In this document: positions 1-7,332 of the stretch, piece after piece | Layout of the letters: the number at the start of each line of letters is the position of its first letter | Numbering within the stretch: the first letter of the stretch is position 1 | From: Bacteroidetes bacterium HGW-Bacteroidetes-12 | Lineage (GTDB): Bacteria > Bacteroidota > Bacteroidia > Flavobacteriales_E > Vicingaceae | NCBI GenBank assembly: GCA_002841035.1 | Contig: PHDR01000054.1 | Location: 1-11,207, forward strand | Length of the DNA stretch: 11,207 nt | Reading direction: 5' to 3' | Notes under the pieces: model-generated | Database searches by the model: none | What the model was told of the DNA's origin: nothing | What the model saw: only the letters and a program-made list of their open reading frames with translations | Translations under genes and position numbers: made by a program

Positions 1-2
1 AG

Positions 3-203
3 TTAATTGTGTCAATTGAAGATGCTAAAGGAATTTATACATTAACCATTTACCAAGTTTTGGGTGAGTTGATAATGGAAAAAAAGCTTACTAATTCGTT
101 AACTAATATTGATGTTTCGCTTTTAGAAAATGGTATCTATTTTTATGAAATTATTTCAGAAAGAGGAGAAAAATTAACAGGCAAGATTAGTGTTGCTAGG
201 TAA
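3..203 (+). CDS. C-terminal fragment of a T9SS cargo protein (type A sorting domain)
   Basis: Only the last 66 codons are in the window; the frame is open to the left edge, so the GTG at 9 is an internal Val codon and not a start. The residues read as the end of a type A T9SS C-terminal domain: a beta-strand pattern with IYTLTIYQVLGELI, then the hallmark LLENGIYFYEI (the L-x-x-G-x-Y motif), then a basic end, KLTGKISVAR. In this family the domain directs a protein with a signal peptide from the periplasm through the T9SS, after which PorU removes it. The functional part of the protein lies outside the window, so its activity is unknown. It converges on murB, with a terminator between them. Sorting-domain assignment is firm; the identity of the cargo is not recoverable here. 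Confidence 0.85.
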   Translation, partial: LIVSIEDAKGIYTLTIYQVLGELIMEKKLTNSLTNIDVSLLENGIYFYEIISERGEKLTGKISVAR

Positions 204-230
204 TTTTTGAAAAATAAATTTTAAATTTTT

Positions 231-264
231 AAAATAGGTTGTCTAAAAGACAACCTATTTTTTT
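231..264 (+). terminator. Rho-independent terminator after the T9SS cargo gene
   Basis: Bases 231-244 pair perfectly with 248-261 around a three-base AAA loop, and the right arm runs straight into a T tract (258-264). It lies 27 nt after the cargo stop codon and ends just before the murB stop codon, which faces it. The plus-strand T tract is the better one. On the minus strand the arm ends in only four T followed by A-rich sequence, so termination of murB transcripts here is possible but weaker. Confidence 0.85.
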
Positions 265-265
265 G

Positions 266-1273
266 TTAAATAACATTCACTTCTCGTTCGAGTTCAATTC
301 CAAATTTGTTGTTTACTGCATTAATAATTTCGGAAGATAAATCGTAAATATCTTTCCCTTTGGCACCTCCATAATTTACTAATACCAATGCTTGATTTTT
401 ATGCACGCCATAATTACCATACGTTTTTCCTTTAAAACCACATTGCTCAATTAACCATCCAGCAGCTATTTTGGTGGTTCCGTTGCTTTGAGGATAATTT
501 GGAATATCAGGAAAATTTGTTTTTAACGAAATGGCTTTTTCATTACTTACAGAAGGATTTTTAAAAAAACTTCCAGCATTGCCAATTTCTTTAGGATCAG
601 GCAATTTACTTTTTCTAATGTTGATAACAGCATTGCTAACATCTTTTATGGTTGGATTGCGAATTCCCATTGCTTCCAATTCGGATTGGATTGCTCCGTA
701 AGAGGTATTGATATTGGGCTGTTTATTTAATTTAAAAGTTACAGCAGTAATAAAATAATTATCTTTTTCTTTGGTTTTAAAAATGCTGCTTCGGTAATCA
801 AATTCACAATCGTTAGTAGAGAAATGAGTTGTTTTCAATGATTTTAAATGCAATGCTTCTACTTCAGTAATAAAATCTTTAACTTCAACGCCATAAGCAC
901 CAATATTTTGCATAGGGCTAGCTCCAACACTACCTGGAATTAACGAAAGATTTTCAATGCCACAATAGTTGTTTTCAATACAATAGCAAACAAACTCGTG
1001 CCAAATTTCGCCAGAAGCTACTTTTAAATAAACTTCATTATTATTTTCATTTATAAGCTGTATGCCTTTCAGTTTGTTTTTTAAGATTAAGCCATCAAAA
1101 TCTTTGGTAAAAAGAATATTGCTACCTCCACCAAGAATATAAATAGGTGAAAGGTTGTTTGATAAAATATTTTTTAATTCAGCAACATCTTTTATTATAG
1201 CTAATTCTTTTGTTTTTACATTTATACCAAATGTATTGAGCGGTTGTAATGAAATATTTTTTTGTAAAGCCAT
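266..1273 (-). CDS. murB: UDP-N-acetylenolpyruvoylglucosamine reductase MurB (type I)
   Basis: This 335-aa cytosolic FAD enzyme uses NADPH to reduce UDP-GlcNAc-enolpyruvate to UDP-MurNAc, the second committed step of peptidoglycan precursor synthesis. Visible signatures are the FAD-binding ILGGGSNIL (46-54), IPGSVGASPMQNIGAYG (112-128), the DYRSSIF segment (159-165) typical of type I MurB, and GNAGSFFKNP (231-240), whose Ser235 is the expected proton donor. The C-terminal ELEREV holds the expected catalytic Glu, probably E331. Length is close to E. coli MurB (about 340 aa). The ATG at 1273 gives a normal N-terminus that reaches the LNTFG motif at residues 12-16. It starts 7 nt after the ispF stop, so the two are almost certainly co-transcribed. 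murF, a later step of the same pathway, lies at the other end of the window. Confidence 0.97.
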   Translation of the reverse strand: MALQKNISLQPLNTFGINVKTKELAIIKDVAELKNILSNNLSPIYILGGGSNILFTKDFDGLILKNKLKGIQLINENNNEVYLKVASGEIWHEFVCYCIENNYCGIENLSLIPGSVGASPMQNIGAYGVEVKDFITEVEALHLKSLKTTHFSTNDCEFDYRSSIFKTKEKDNYFITAVTFKLNKQPNINTSYGAIQSELEAMGIRNPTIKDVSNAVINIRKSKLPDPKEIGNAGSFFKNPSVSNEKAISLKTNFPDIPNYPQSNGTTKIAAGWLIEQCGFKGKTYGNYGVHKNQALVLVNYGGAKGKDIYDLSSEIINAVNNKFGIELEREVNVI

Positions 1274-1280
1274 AAATTAA

Positions 1281-1763
1281 TTAACATGATTTTTGAATCA
1301 ATACAACAGCATAGGCTGAAACACCTTCTTCTCTTCCTTCAAAACCAAGTTGTTCGGTTGTAGTTGCTTTTATGGAAATATCTTCAACATCAATTTGCAT
1401 AACTGTAGCAAGTGTATTTTTCATTTCTGGAATGTGTGGATTAATTTTAGGCTGTTGCAAGGCTATGGTGGCATCAATATTACCGATAGAATATCCTTTA
1501 TCGGTAATTAATTTAACTACATCTTTTAAAAGAATTTTGCTATCAATACCTTTGTATTTATTATCGGTTGGAGGGAAGTGAAAACCGATATCTCTTAAAT
1601 TTGCAGCTCCTAAAAGTGCATCGCAAATGGTGTGAATTAAAACATCAGCATCGGAATGACCTACAGCTCCTTTATGATGTGGGATTTTTATACCACCTAG
1701 CCAAAAATCTTTTCCTTCTTCCAGTTGATGCACATCAAACCCAAAACCCACTTTAATTTTCAT
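1281..1763 (-). CDS. ispF: 2-C-methyl-D-erythritol 2,4-cyclodiphosphate synthase IspF
   Basis: This 160-aa enzyme of the MEP isoprenoid pathway converts CDP-methylerythritol 2-phosphate to the cyclic diphosphate with release of CMP. The family works as a homotrimer with a metal ion at each active site. The metal ligands D10 and H12 are in GFDVHQL near the N-terminus and H44 is in LIHTICDALLGA. HSDAD (36-40), LRDIGFHFPPTD (56-67) and the C-terminal TTTEQLGFEGREEG (134-147) are all intact. Length is normal for the family (about 155-160). It lies 74 nt downstream of porV on the same strand and 7 nt upstream of murB. I see no good TAnnTTTG box directly before it, so it may be read from a porV transcript or a promoter I cannot recognise. 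Confidence 0.97.
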   Translation of the reverse strand: MKIKVGFGFDVHQLEEGKDFWLGGIKIPHHKGAVGHSDADVLIHTICDALLGAANLRDIGFHFPPTDNKYKGIDSKILLKDVVKLITDKGYSIGNIDATIALQQPKINPHIPEMKNTLATVMQIDVEDISIKATTTEQLGFEGREEGVSAYAVVLIQKSC

Positions 1764-1770
1764 AACACTA

Positions 1771-1817
1771 AGTTTGCGAGTTTATAAAGTTTAGGAGTTT
1801 AGTACTAACTACTAACA
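1771..1817. repeat. Short degenerate tandem repeats between porV and ispF
   Basis: AGTTT occurs four times at 1771, 1779, 1788 and 1796, at 8, 9 and 8 nt steps. It is followed by a 7-nt tandem, ACTAACT/ACTAACA (1804-1817), and a small palindrome, TTAGTACTAA (1799-1808). Together these fill most of the 74-nt porV-ispF gap. They could be slippage products in AT-rich sequence or a binding array for a regulator. No T tract follows, so this is not an obvious terminator. Confidence 0.45.
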
Positions 1818-1837
1818 CTTAATCCCTTATTTTCATA

Positions 1838-3055
1838 TTAATTAGTTGGTTGATTATTTTGCTTTTTGAAATCATCAAAATCAAACTTCAATGAAAAACG
1901 CAAGGTGTTTGCTAATGGATTTCTCGCAACTGTTGAAAATAAATATGAAAAATCGATACTAAATACACTTAGTTTAAGTCCAGCACCAACAGTAAAGAAT
2001 TTTCTGTTTCCTTTGGTAGCGTGTTCATGGAAATACCCAAAACGAGCTGCAAATTGTTTGTTGTACCAATATTCTAATCCTGCTGAGATGTTAATTTCTC
2101 TTAGTTCTTCAGAAAAACCACCTGGTGCATCTCCAAAAGATTGAAACATTCCTGTTACAATAGGCACATCTGGGTCTTTTCCCGATTCTATTTCTCTTTC
2201 ACCTGTTACAGGGTCGAAAATTGGTAATCCTGAGTCATCAGTAGCATAAACAGGAGGAGTAGGAACCAATAATTTATTAAAATCAGTTAATAAAGTAAGG
2301 GAGTTATAGTCATCTAATTCAAATGTTAATGCTTGTCCAATTTTCATGTTAATTGGGATATAATCTTTAATAGCATCATCTGTGTAGGATATTTTAGCTC
2401 CAATGTTTGAAATATTTAAACCAAGATTAAAGATAACATCTTCACCAAATAAATTGGCTTCAGGGTTAGTATAAAATGCTGAAACATCGGCAGCAAAAGA
2501 AGTACCCGCTTTTGTATTTTGTCCTGCTACATCAATACCACCTGTTAAGTTAGAATAAATATATCTTCCGCTTAATGCCATAGAAAAACGGTCTCCTAAT
2601 TTTCTGCTGTATCCTAAGTCAAAAGCCCATTCGGCAGGGTTAAAATCTCCAATAGGATCACCAACTTCATTGGTAAATTTTATATCTCCTAAAGAAAAAT
2701 ATCGAAGAGATGCTCCAATTGCTTGGTCATCGTTTTTACCTAATTTTTTATAAAATCCAACGTAAGACAAATTAATGTCTTTCACTAATTCTCTTAGCCA
2801 AGGGGAATAGGAAATTGAAATTCCCATTTCTTTTTCATTAAAAACCATTTTAGCAGCATTCCAATGCATGGAGTTTGCGTCTGGTGAAGATGCAACACCC
2901 GCATCACCCAACGCACCATGCCGAGAATCGGGAGCAATTAATAAAAAAGGAACGGCTGTGGTAATTGTATTTAGCTGTAAGATACTTCTTTTTTCTTGAG
3001 CGTTAGCTAATGTTGCTGAGTATGTAATGATAGCAACTAAAAATATTTTTTTCAT
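1838..3055 (-). CDS. porV: T9SS outer-membrane shuttle protein PorV (LptO)
   Basis: This 405-aa outer-membrane beta-barrel of the FadL-like PorV family collects cargo from the T9SS translocon and carries it to the PorU sortase. A signal peptide ends at the ANA-Q site near residue 19. The PorV signature PDSRHGALGDAGVAS (42-56), followed by SMHWNAAK (62-69), is clear. The rest is a run of alternating amphipathic strands, such as DINLSYVGFYKKL and SAGLEYWYNKQFAARFGYFHE, ending in the strand NTLRFSLKFDF. The very C-terminus (DDFKKQNNQPTN) is a short polar tail. It sits downstream of porU in the usual porU-porV order, but with 300 nt between them, and has a promoter candidate of its own. Family assignment is secure. 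Confidence 0.95.
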   Translation of the reverse strand: MKKIFLVAIITYSATLANAQEKRSILQLNTITTAVPFLLIAPDSRHGALGDAGVASSPDANSMHWNAAKMVFNEKEMGISISYSPWLRELVKDINLSYVGFYKKLGKNDDQAIGASLRYFSLGDIKFTNEVGDPIGDFNPAEWAFDLGYSRKLGDRFSMALSGRYIYSNLTGGIDVAGQNTKAGTSFAADVSAFYTNPEANLFGEDVIFNLGLNISNIGAKISYTDDAIKDYIPINMKIGQALTFELDDYNSLTLLTDFNKLLVPTPPVYATDDSGLPIFDPVTGEREIESGKDPDVPIVTGMFQSFGDAPGGFSEELREINISAGLEYWYNKQFAARFGYFHEHATKGNRKFFTVGAGLKLSVFSIDFSYLFSTVARNPLANTLRFSLKFDFDDFKKQNNQPTN

Positions 3056-3079
3056 TTATGGCTTTTAAAATAAGGGTAG

Positions 3080-3087
3080 CAAATATA
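3080..3087 (-). promoter_or_regulatory. Candidate -7 box of a porV promoter
   Basis: Read on the minus strand this is TATATTTG, a perfect match to the Bacteroidota -7 consensus TAnnTTTG. It lies 24 nt before the porV ATG and would give a leader of about 20 nt. I find no TTG at the usual 19-23 nt upstream, so the -33 half is missing and the call rests on one box. If real, porV can be expressed separately from porU. Confidence 0.5.
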
Positions 3088-3153
3088 AATATTAATGTTT
3101 GATTATATAGTTTTTGAACAAGCTAACGCAAAAAAAAATGATTTATTATAATA

Positions 3154-3314
3154 GAAGTTGTTTAAAGTCCAATCTATAAATTAAAAAATGTTTCTTTTTT
3201 CACACTACTTCGTTGTTTTTTCTAAACGTAGCTAAGGCTATGCTTCTCAAAAATGCCTCGTATTGTAAAAAAATAATTCATTTTCATTCTTACATTTGGA
3301 CTTCAAACAACTTC
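3154..3314. repeat. 161-bp element bounded by 19-bp inverted repeats (MITE- or REP-like)
   Basis: GAAGTTGTTTAAAGTCCAA (3154-3172) and TTGGACTTCAAACAACTTC (3296-3314) are inverted copies that match at 18 of 19 positions. The 123-nt interior has no gene; its only reading frame of note is a 21-codon one on the minus strand (3222-3287). It contains a small hairpin (3227-3232 with 3237-3242) and is less AT-rich in its middle than the flanks. I see no convincing target-site duplication. The element occupies over half of the porU-porV gap, so a porU read-through transcript would carry it. It looks like a small non-autonomous mobile or dispersed repeat; a conserved RNA structure is the alternative. 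Confidence 0.65.
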
Positions 3315-3355
3315 AGAATGTTAGTTATTTGGTTTTTTATTTTTTTTAATAAGTT

Positions 3356-6300
3356 TTATTTTAAGATAACTAATTTTTGAATTTTTTCTGCAACAGATAA
3401 GTTTTCAGATCTAACTCTTAATTTGTAAATATAAACGCCTCTTCCTATTTGATCTCCATATTTGTCTAACCCATCCCAGGTGATTGATGAGGAGCGGAAA
3501 CCTTCATTTAAAATATGTTGTTCTAGAGTTTGAATTAATTTCCCTGTAATGGTGAAAATTTGAACTTGAGCAAAGAGCTGTTTTCCTGGTTGGTTGTGTT
3601 CGAACCAAAATTCAGTATAGGTTGTAAATGGATTTGGATAGTTGTAAACTTTATCTAAAACTAAATCATTAGATTTTACAACAACAAAATCAATAGTTGC
3701 TTCAGAAGAATTATTATACACATCCCAAACTTTCAAGTTTAATTTATGACGTCCTTCTGATAAATCTTTAAATGGGAATCGGATGCTTCCTTTTTGATAG
3801 CTGTTTAAATTGGCTTCATAAAAATCATTTAAAATAAAAGATTCACTTGTTTTATCGTCTAATACAGCTACAATGTCATGACCAATACCGTTTCCAACCA
3901 TATTAATTCCAAATTCATCTTCAACATAGGCTAATAAAATTGGTTTATCATCAGTCATTCCTCCTGAAATAAAACTATCATCATTCATATAAAGTTCAAT
4001 TTTAGGACCTTCCTTATCACTTGCAACACTGTCTGCTATTCCGCCAATATAAAAATCATCAAAAAAACCATTGGCATCTTCTAATTGATTTTCGGCATAA
4101 TAGCTCAATTTCCCTTTTCCATAACTAAAAGAAATATCTCTTGGAACAACAAAGCTGAAGGAAAAATCTCCGTTGGTAACACTTACTTTACCTTTAAATA
4201 GTTTACTGGTTTGTAAATTAAATTGCATGGCAGCACCTCCATCGTTTTGTAGTGTAGTTATTTGTTTGGCTTTATCATAAACCGTAGGAGAAATAATACC
4301 ATTAAAATTTGTGAGTTTAATGCCGTTTTTATCTGTAATTATTCCTTCAATATTCACTTTACTAAGTGCTTTAATAGTGTCTGTTGAAGATATATTATTT
4401 CCATTTAATTTTGTGGTTACAACATTTTGTTTTGGAATAGCCAATTTTAATGCAGGGTCGCCTAACAAGGTGAAGTTTCTATTGTTTTTATTATTAGATT
4501 GCTGTAAATTAAATGGGGAGTTTTTTACATTTCTAAAAACTTCGCCCAGTGTTGGGGCATCGTTATTAAATTGTTCAAAAATGGTATCATACAATACTTT
4601 GTTTAAGGCAAAATTAGGTGATGAAAAAACCGTTCTTACTGTAGTGAAAAGAGCTATGCCACCATGTTTGTTGAGCAAAACTAATTCCCCAGCAGAAGTT
4701 CGGGCAGGATCATCAAAACGGCTAAATTCACATGTAGCAGTAACCACCAAAGGAAAACCTTTCGTGTTTTCCCAACTATTAATCATAGGAACAGATAGAA
4801 TTCTTTCAGTTGTCCATCCTACTTCTCCACCATGCCCAGTATAATTAATAATTAAAGAACCATCATTCACTGCTTTATCAATTTTTTCGTTTACTTCAGG
4901 GTATCTGCTCCCTCCAGGTGTTGCAACCTGTTTAAAAGCATCAATTAGTAGTTTATCAACATTAAATTCTCTGTTTCTAGTCATAACTGTATCAGCAAGT
5001 TCATTTGATTGGCTCATGTGAATATTTCCGTCTTCATCATCACCCACAAAAACAATTTGATTACGCCAATCGCTCATAGAATAGGAGGTGTTGTAATTCA
5101 ATATTTTATTTACAACATTAGTTGCTTCTAATTGGCTTTTCACAGGAAATCTTCCAATTGCAATGTCAATAACATCAGGATTTACCCATACACCTTCAGT
5201 TGGGTCTAGCAACCCATAATAGTCGTCAGAAACATACGATTGAGTTCCTAGTGGGTTAAGCGATTCTAAAGATTGAAAAGTGGGAATAAAATTGGTATTG
5301 TTGTTAATTCTGTTTTTATTATCATAAGAACCATCTCCAAATAATAATAGATATTTTGGTAATTCATTAGCTGAGTTCGCTCTTTCATATAACATTCTAA
5401 TAAAGTCTCTGATAGCTACAATGTCTTGAGAACCAGAAGAAAATTCATTATATATTTGTTGTGGGGTAACTGTTATAACTGTTAGTCCTTCGTCTCGATG
5501 AAAATCGGCTAATTGATTTGATTGATTGATGAAATTAGGATGGCTAACAATAATCATATCTGCCTGAGTAATTCCATGCAAGTTTTGATTTTCAACACTA
5601 CCTTTAGGAATTGGAGCTTCAAAATTATCAGTTAGAGCAACGAATTGCCTTAAAGAATCTGTTGCAACAGCGAATCCTAATGTTCCGTTCGTTAGTGAAA
5701 AATTTTGTTCTTTTACATTAAATGGATCGGTAATCTCCCAGACTTTTTTGATAAAGAGGGCATTGCTTATAGAAAATAGGGCTACATTTCCAATTCCAAC
5801 AGAATTTAAATCTCTAAAAAAAAGCTGATTTCCATTCATCACAAGATTTCTTCGAGCATTAAGTTCTATTTTATTTAGCCAACCAATAGAAAGGGAGTTT
5901 GGTTTATTGTAAGTTATAGATATATCTATGATACTATTGTTTGTTGGGGTAAAAGAAATCGCATTAGAGCTTTCGAAAGCAAAGGTGGCATTATGATTTG
6001 TTAAAACAGTACTTCCTATTGGAATGTTGAATGAATTAACACCCGTATTCACGGTGAAATTTGTTGTAACATTAGAACGTGCAGCAGCAGTAACTTCGAC
6101 AAATACAGGGGTTGAAAAATCTATATTAGGAAAACTAAAACGAAAATTATAGTTAGTAATAACATCAAAAACTTCGCCATACCATTCACTGCCTGATTTT
6201 AAAAGATTATTAATATCTTTTTCATGAAAAGTATAATCAGAGAATGAGGTTACATTAATTGTTGCATTTGGAAGTGATGATTGAGTTGTAATTCTTTTTG

Positions 6301-7177
6301 GAGAATGTCCTGTATTGCTTGCCGTGATGAAATAATAAGATGTATCACTATAATCATTGATTTTGTGGGAGAATCTATTGGTGGAAGAATTTAACGTCCA
6401 ACGGTGTGGTGACTGACCATAAAATAAAATGAAATCATCTTTGTTAAATATTCCATCAGATTCTCCTTCTATGTAAATTGCATTTTGTTGAATGTCATCA
6501 GGTCTATAATCGGAGTTAAGACGGGGTAATGTTTTTCCACTATTTCCATAAATTTTAATAGCACTAGGATTTACATTGTTAATGTCCATACCTAAATCTT
6601 TTAAAAAATCATATGTGATTTTAAAAACACCATCATTAACAACAGCAATTTTGAACCAATCTCCTGATTCTAAAACTGAATTGGTTGTAAAACTCTTATT
6701 TCGAGGTGTTGAATATGGTTTTTGGGTTATGACTTTAAATTTATAGCTTACTACTTTTTTATAAGAACCAGTTACTTTATCGTATATAATAGGTGTAAAA
6801 CTATAGTATGTATAGTTAATTTTTTTATCGACTCCATTAAAAAAAGATAAGTTAATATCATTTTTAAGGTAATCAAATCCATAAAAATCCCTTGCTTCAG
6901 TTTCAGAAATAGTAATAAATTCAACATTTACGATGTTAATTGAAGAAACAATTTCTTGATTAGTTTTTATTTTACTAGAATAATATGCCAAAAAATCTTC
7001 ATCATAATTATAATTTACATTATTGAAAACAGCCAATTTTTTATTTTCACCTTTTTCATTTATAAAATTTGTACTGGTTGACCAATTAATTTTATGTTCA
7101 ACAACAACATCTGAAGCTGATAATTCTGAATAAAAGAATGTAATAACTAACAAGGTAAAAAAACTTAGTCTATTCAT
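3356..7177 (-). CDS. porU: T9SS sortase / C-terminal signal peptidase PorU (gingipain-like C25)
   Basis: This is the cell-surface protease that cuts off the C-terminal sorting domain of T9SS cargo and, in known systems, links the cargo to anionic lipopolysaccharide. From the ATG at 7177 it has 1273 aa. A signal peptide (MNRLSFFTLLVITFFYSELSA) comes first, then a large beta-rich N-terminal region to about residue 535. A peptidase C25 domain follows (about 540-915), with the catalytic His782 in NYTGHGGEVGW and Cys816 in TATCEFSRFDDP; LLFGDGSYDNKN and the LLGDPAL end of the domain are also visible. Ig-like regions come next, and a C-terminal type A sorting domain (about 1179-1273, starting NYPNPF) closes the protein. 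PorU is known to keep its own sorting domain. The upstream ATG at 7228 would put 17 polar residues before the signal peptide and lies inside the likely promoter, so I reject it. PorV, its partner, is next downstream. Confidence 0.95.
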   Translation of the reverse strand: MNRLSFFTLLVITFFYSELSASDVVVEHKINWSTSTNFINEKGENKKLAVFNNVNYNYDEDFLAYYSSKIKTNQEIVSSINIVNVEFITISETEARDFYGFDYLKNDINLSFFNGVDKKINYTYYSFTPIIYDKVTGSYKKVVSYKFKVITQKPYSTPRNKSFTTNSVLESGDWFKIAVVNDGVFKITYDFLKDLGMDINNVNPSAIKIYGNSGKTLPRLNSDYRPDDIQQNAIYIEGESDGIFNKDDFILFYGQSPHRWTLNSSTNRFSHKINDYSDTSYYFITASNTGHSPKRITTQSSLPNATINVTSFSDYTFHEKDINNLLKSGSEWYGEVFDVITNYNFRFSFPNIDFSTPVFVEVTAAARSNVTTNFTVNTGVNSFNIPIGSTVLTNHNATFAFESSNAISFTPTNNSIIDISITYNKPNSLSIGWLNKIELNARRNLVMNGNQLFFRDLNSVGIGNVALFSISNALFIKKVWEITDPFNVKEQNFSLTNGTLGFAVATDSLRQFVALTDNFEAPIPKGSVENQNLHGITQADMIIVSHPNFINQSNQLADFHRDEGLTVITVTPQQIYNEFSSGSQDIVAIRDFIRMLYERANSANELPKYLLLFGDGSYDNKNRINNNTNFIPTFQSLESLNPLGTQSYVSDDYYGLLDPTEGVWVNPDVIDIAIGRFPVKSQLEATNVVNKILNYNTSYSMSDWRNQIVFVGDDEDGNIHMSQSNELADTVMTRNREFNVDKLLIDAFKQVATPGGSRYPEVNEKIDKAVNDGSLIINYTGHGGEVGWTTERILSVPMINSWENTKGFPLVVTATCEFSRFDDPARTSAGELVLLNKHGGIALFTTVRTVFSSPNFALNKVLYDTIFEQFNNDAPTLGEVFRNVKNSPFNLQQSNNKNNRNFTLLGDPALKLAIPKQNVVTTKLNGNNISSTDTIKALSKVNIEGIITDKNGIKLTNFNGIISPTVYDKAKQITTLQNDGGAAMQFNLQTSKLFKGKVSVTNGDFSFSFVVPRDISFSYGKGKLSYYAENQLEDANGFFDDFYIGGIADSVASDKEGPKIELYMNDDSFISGGMTDDKPILLAYVEDEFGINMVGNGIGHDIVAVLDDKTSESFILNDFYEANLNSYQKGSIRFPFKDLSEGRHKLNLKVWDVYNNSSEATIDFVVVKSNDLVLDKVYNYPNPFTTYTEFWFEHNQPGKQLFAQVQIFTITGKLIQTLEQHILNEGFRSSSITWDGLDKYGDQIGRGVYIYKLRVRSENLSVAEKIQKLVILK

Positions 7178-7209
7178 TTTTTTTATTTTTTTTATAAAAT
7201 TATCATTAA

Positions 7210-7242
7210 AAAATATATTTTTACACATTATTTTTAAGTCAA
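7210..7242 (-). promoter_or_regulatory. Candidate porU promoter
   Basis: On the minus strand TTG (7242-7240) is followed after 22 nt by TATATTTT (7217-7210), which matches TAnnTTTG at seven of eight positions. The expected start of transcription, near 7204, gives a leader of about 26 nt to the ATG at 7177, and the bases before that ATG are almost pure A/T. The spacer is longer than ideal and the last G is missing, so this is a moderate call. It diverges from the promoter at 7269-7298. Confidence 0.45.
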
Positions 7243-7268
7243 CGAAAAAAATATATATTTATTGTTTC

Positions 7269-7298
7269 TTGTTAATGTAAAAAAAATAACTACATTTG
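7269..7298 (+). promoter_or_regulatory. Promoter of the PorP/SprF-gldJ pair
   Basis: TTG (7269-7271), 19 nt of spacer, then TACATTTG (7291-7298): an exact match to the Bacteroidota form TTG-N19-TAnnTTTG. Transcription should begin around 7302-7305, giving a leader of about 30 nt to the ATG at 7333. The TTG codon at 7303 would lie at or before the first transcribed base, which argues against its use as a start. Confidence 0.75.
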
Positions 7299-7332
7299 AA
7301 ACTTGATAAAAGATTTTGCGTTAAGAAGCTGT

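Noticed and set aside
3222..3287. 21-codon minus-strand frame inside the inverted-repeat element
   Set aside because: It is too short to judge, has no promoter or start context of its own and no recognisable domain. It is noted only because it lies within the repeat.
4311..4844. 177-codon plus-strand open frame inside porU
   Set aside because: It lies wholly antisense to the C25 peptidase region of porU, has no recognisable domain and no promoter, and its composition is what the reverse of a real gene gives.
7178..7228. porU start at ATG 7228
   Set aside because: It adds 17 polar and basic residues before a good signal peptide, and it lies within the spacer of the likely porU promoter.
7303..7332. 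PorP/SprF start at TTG 7303
   Set aside because: It is at or before the expected first transcribed base of a consensus promoter, and an ATG 30 nt later gives a normal signal peptide.
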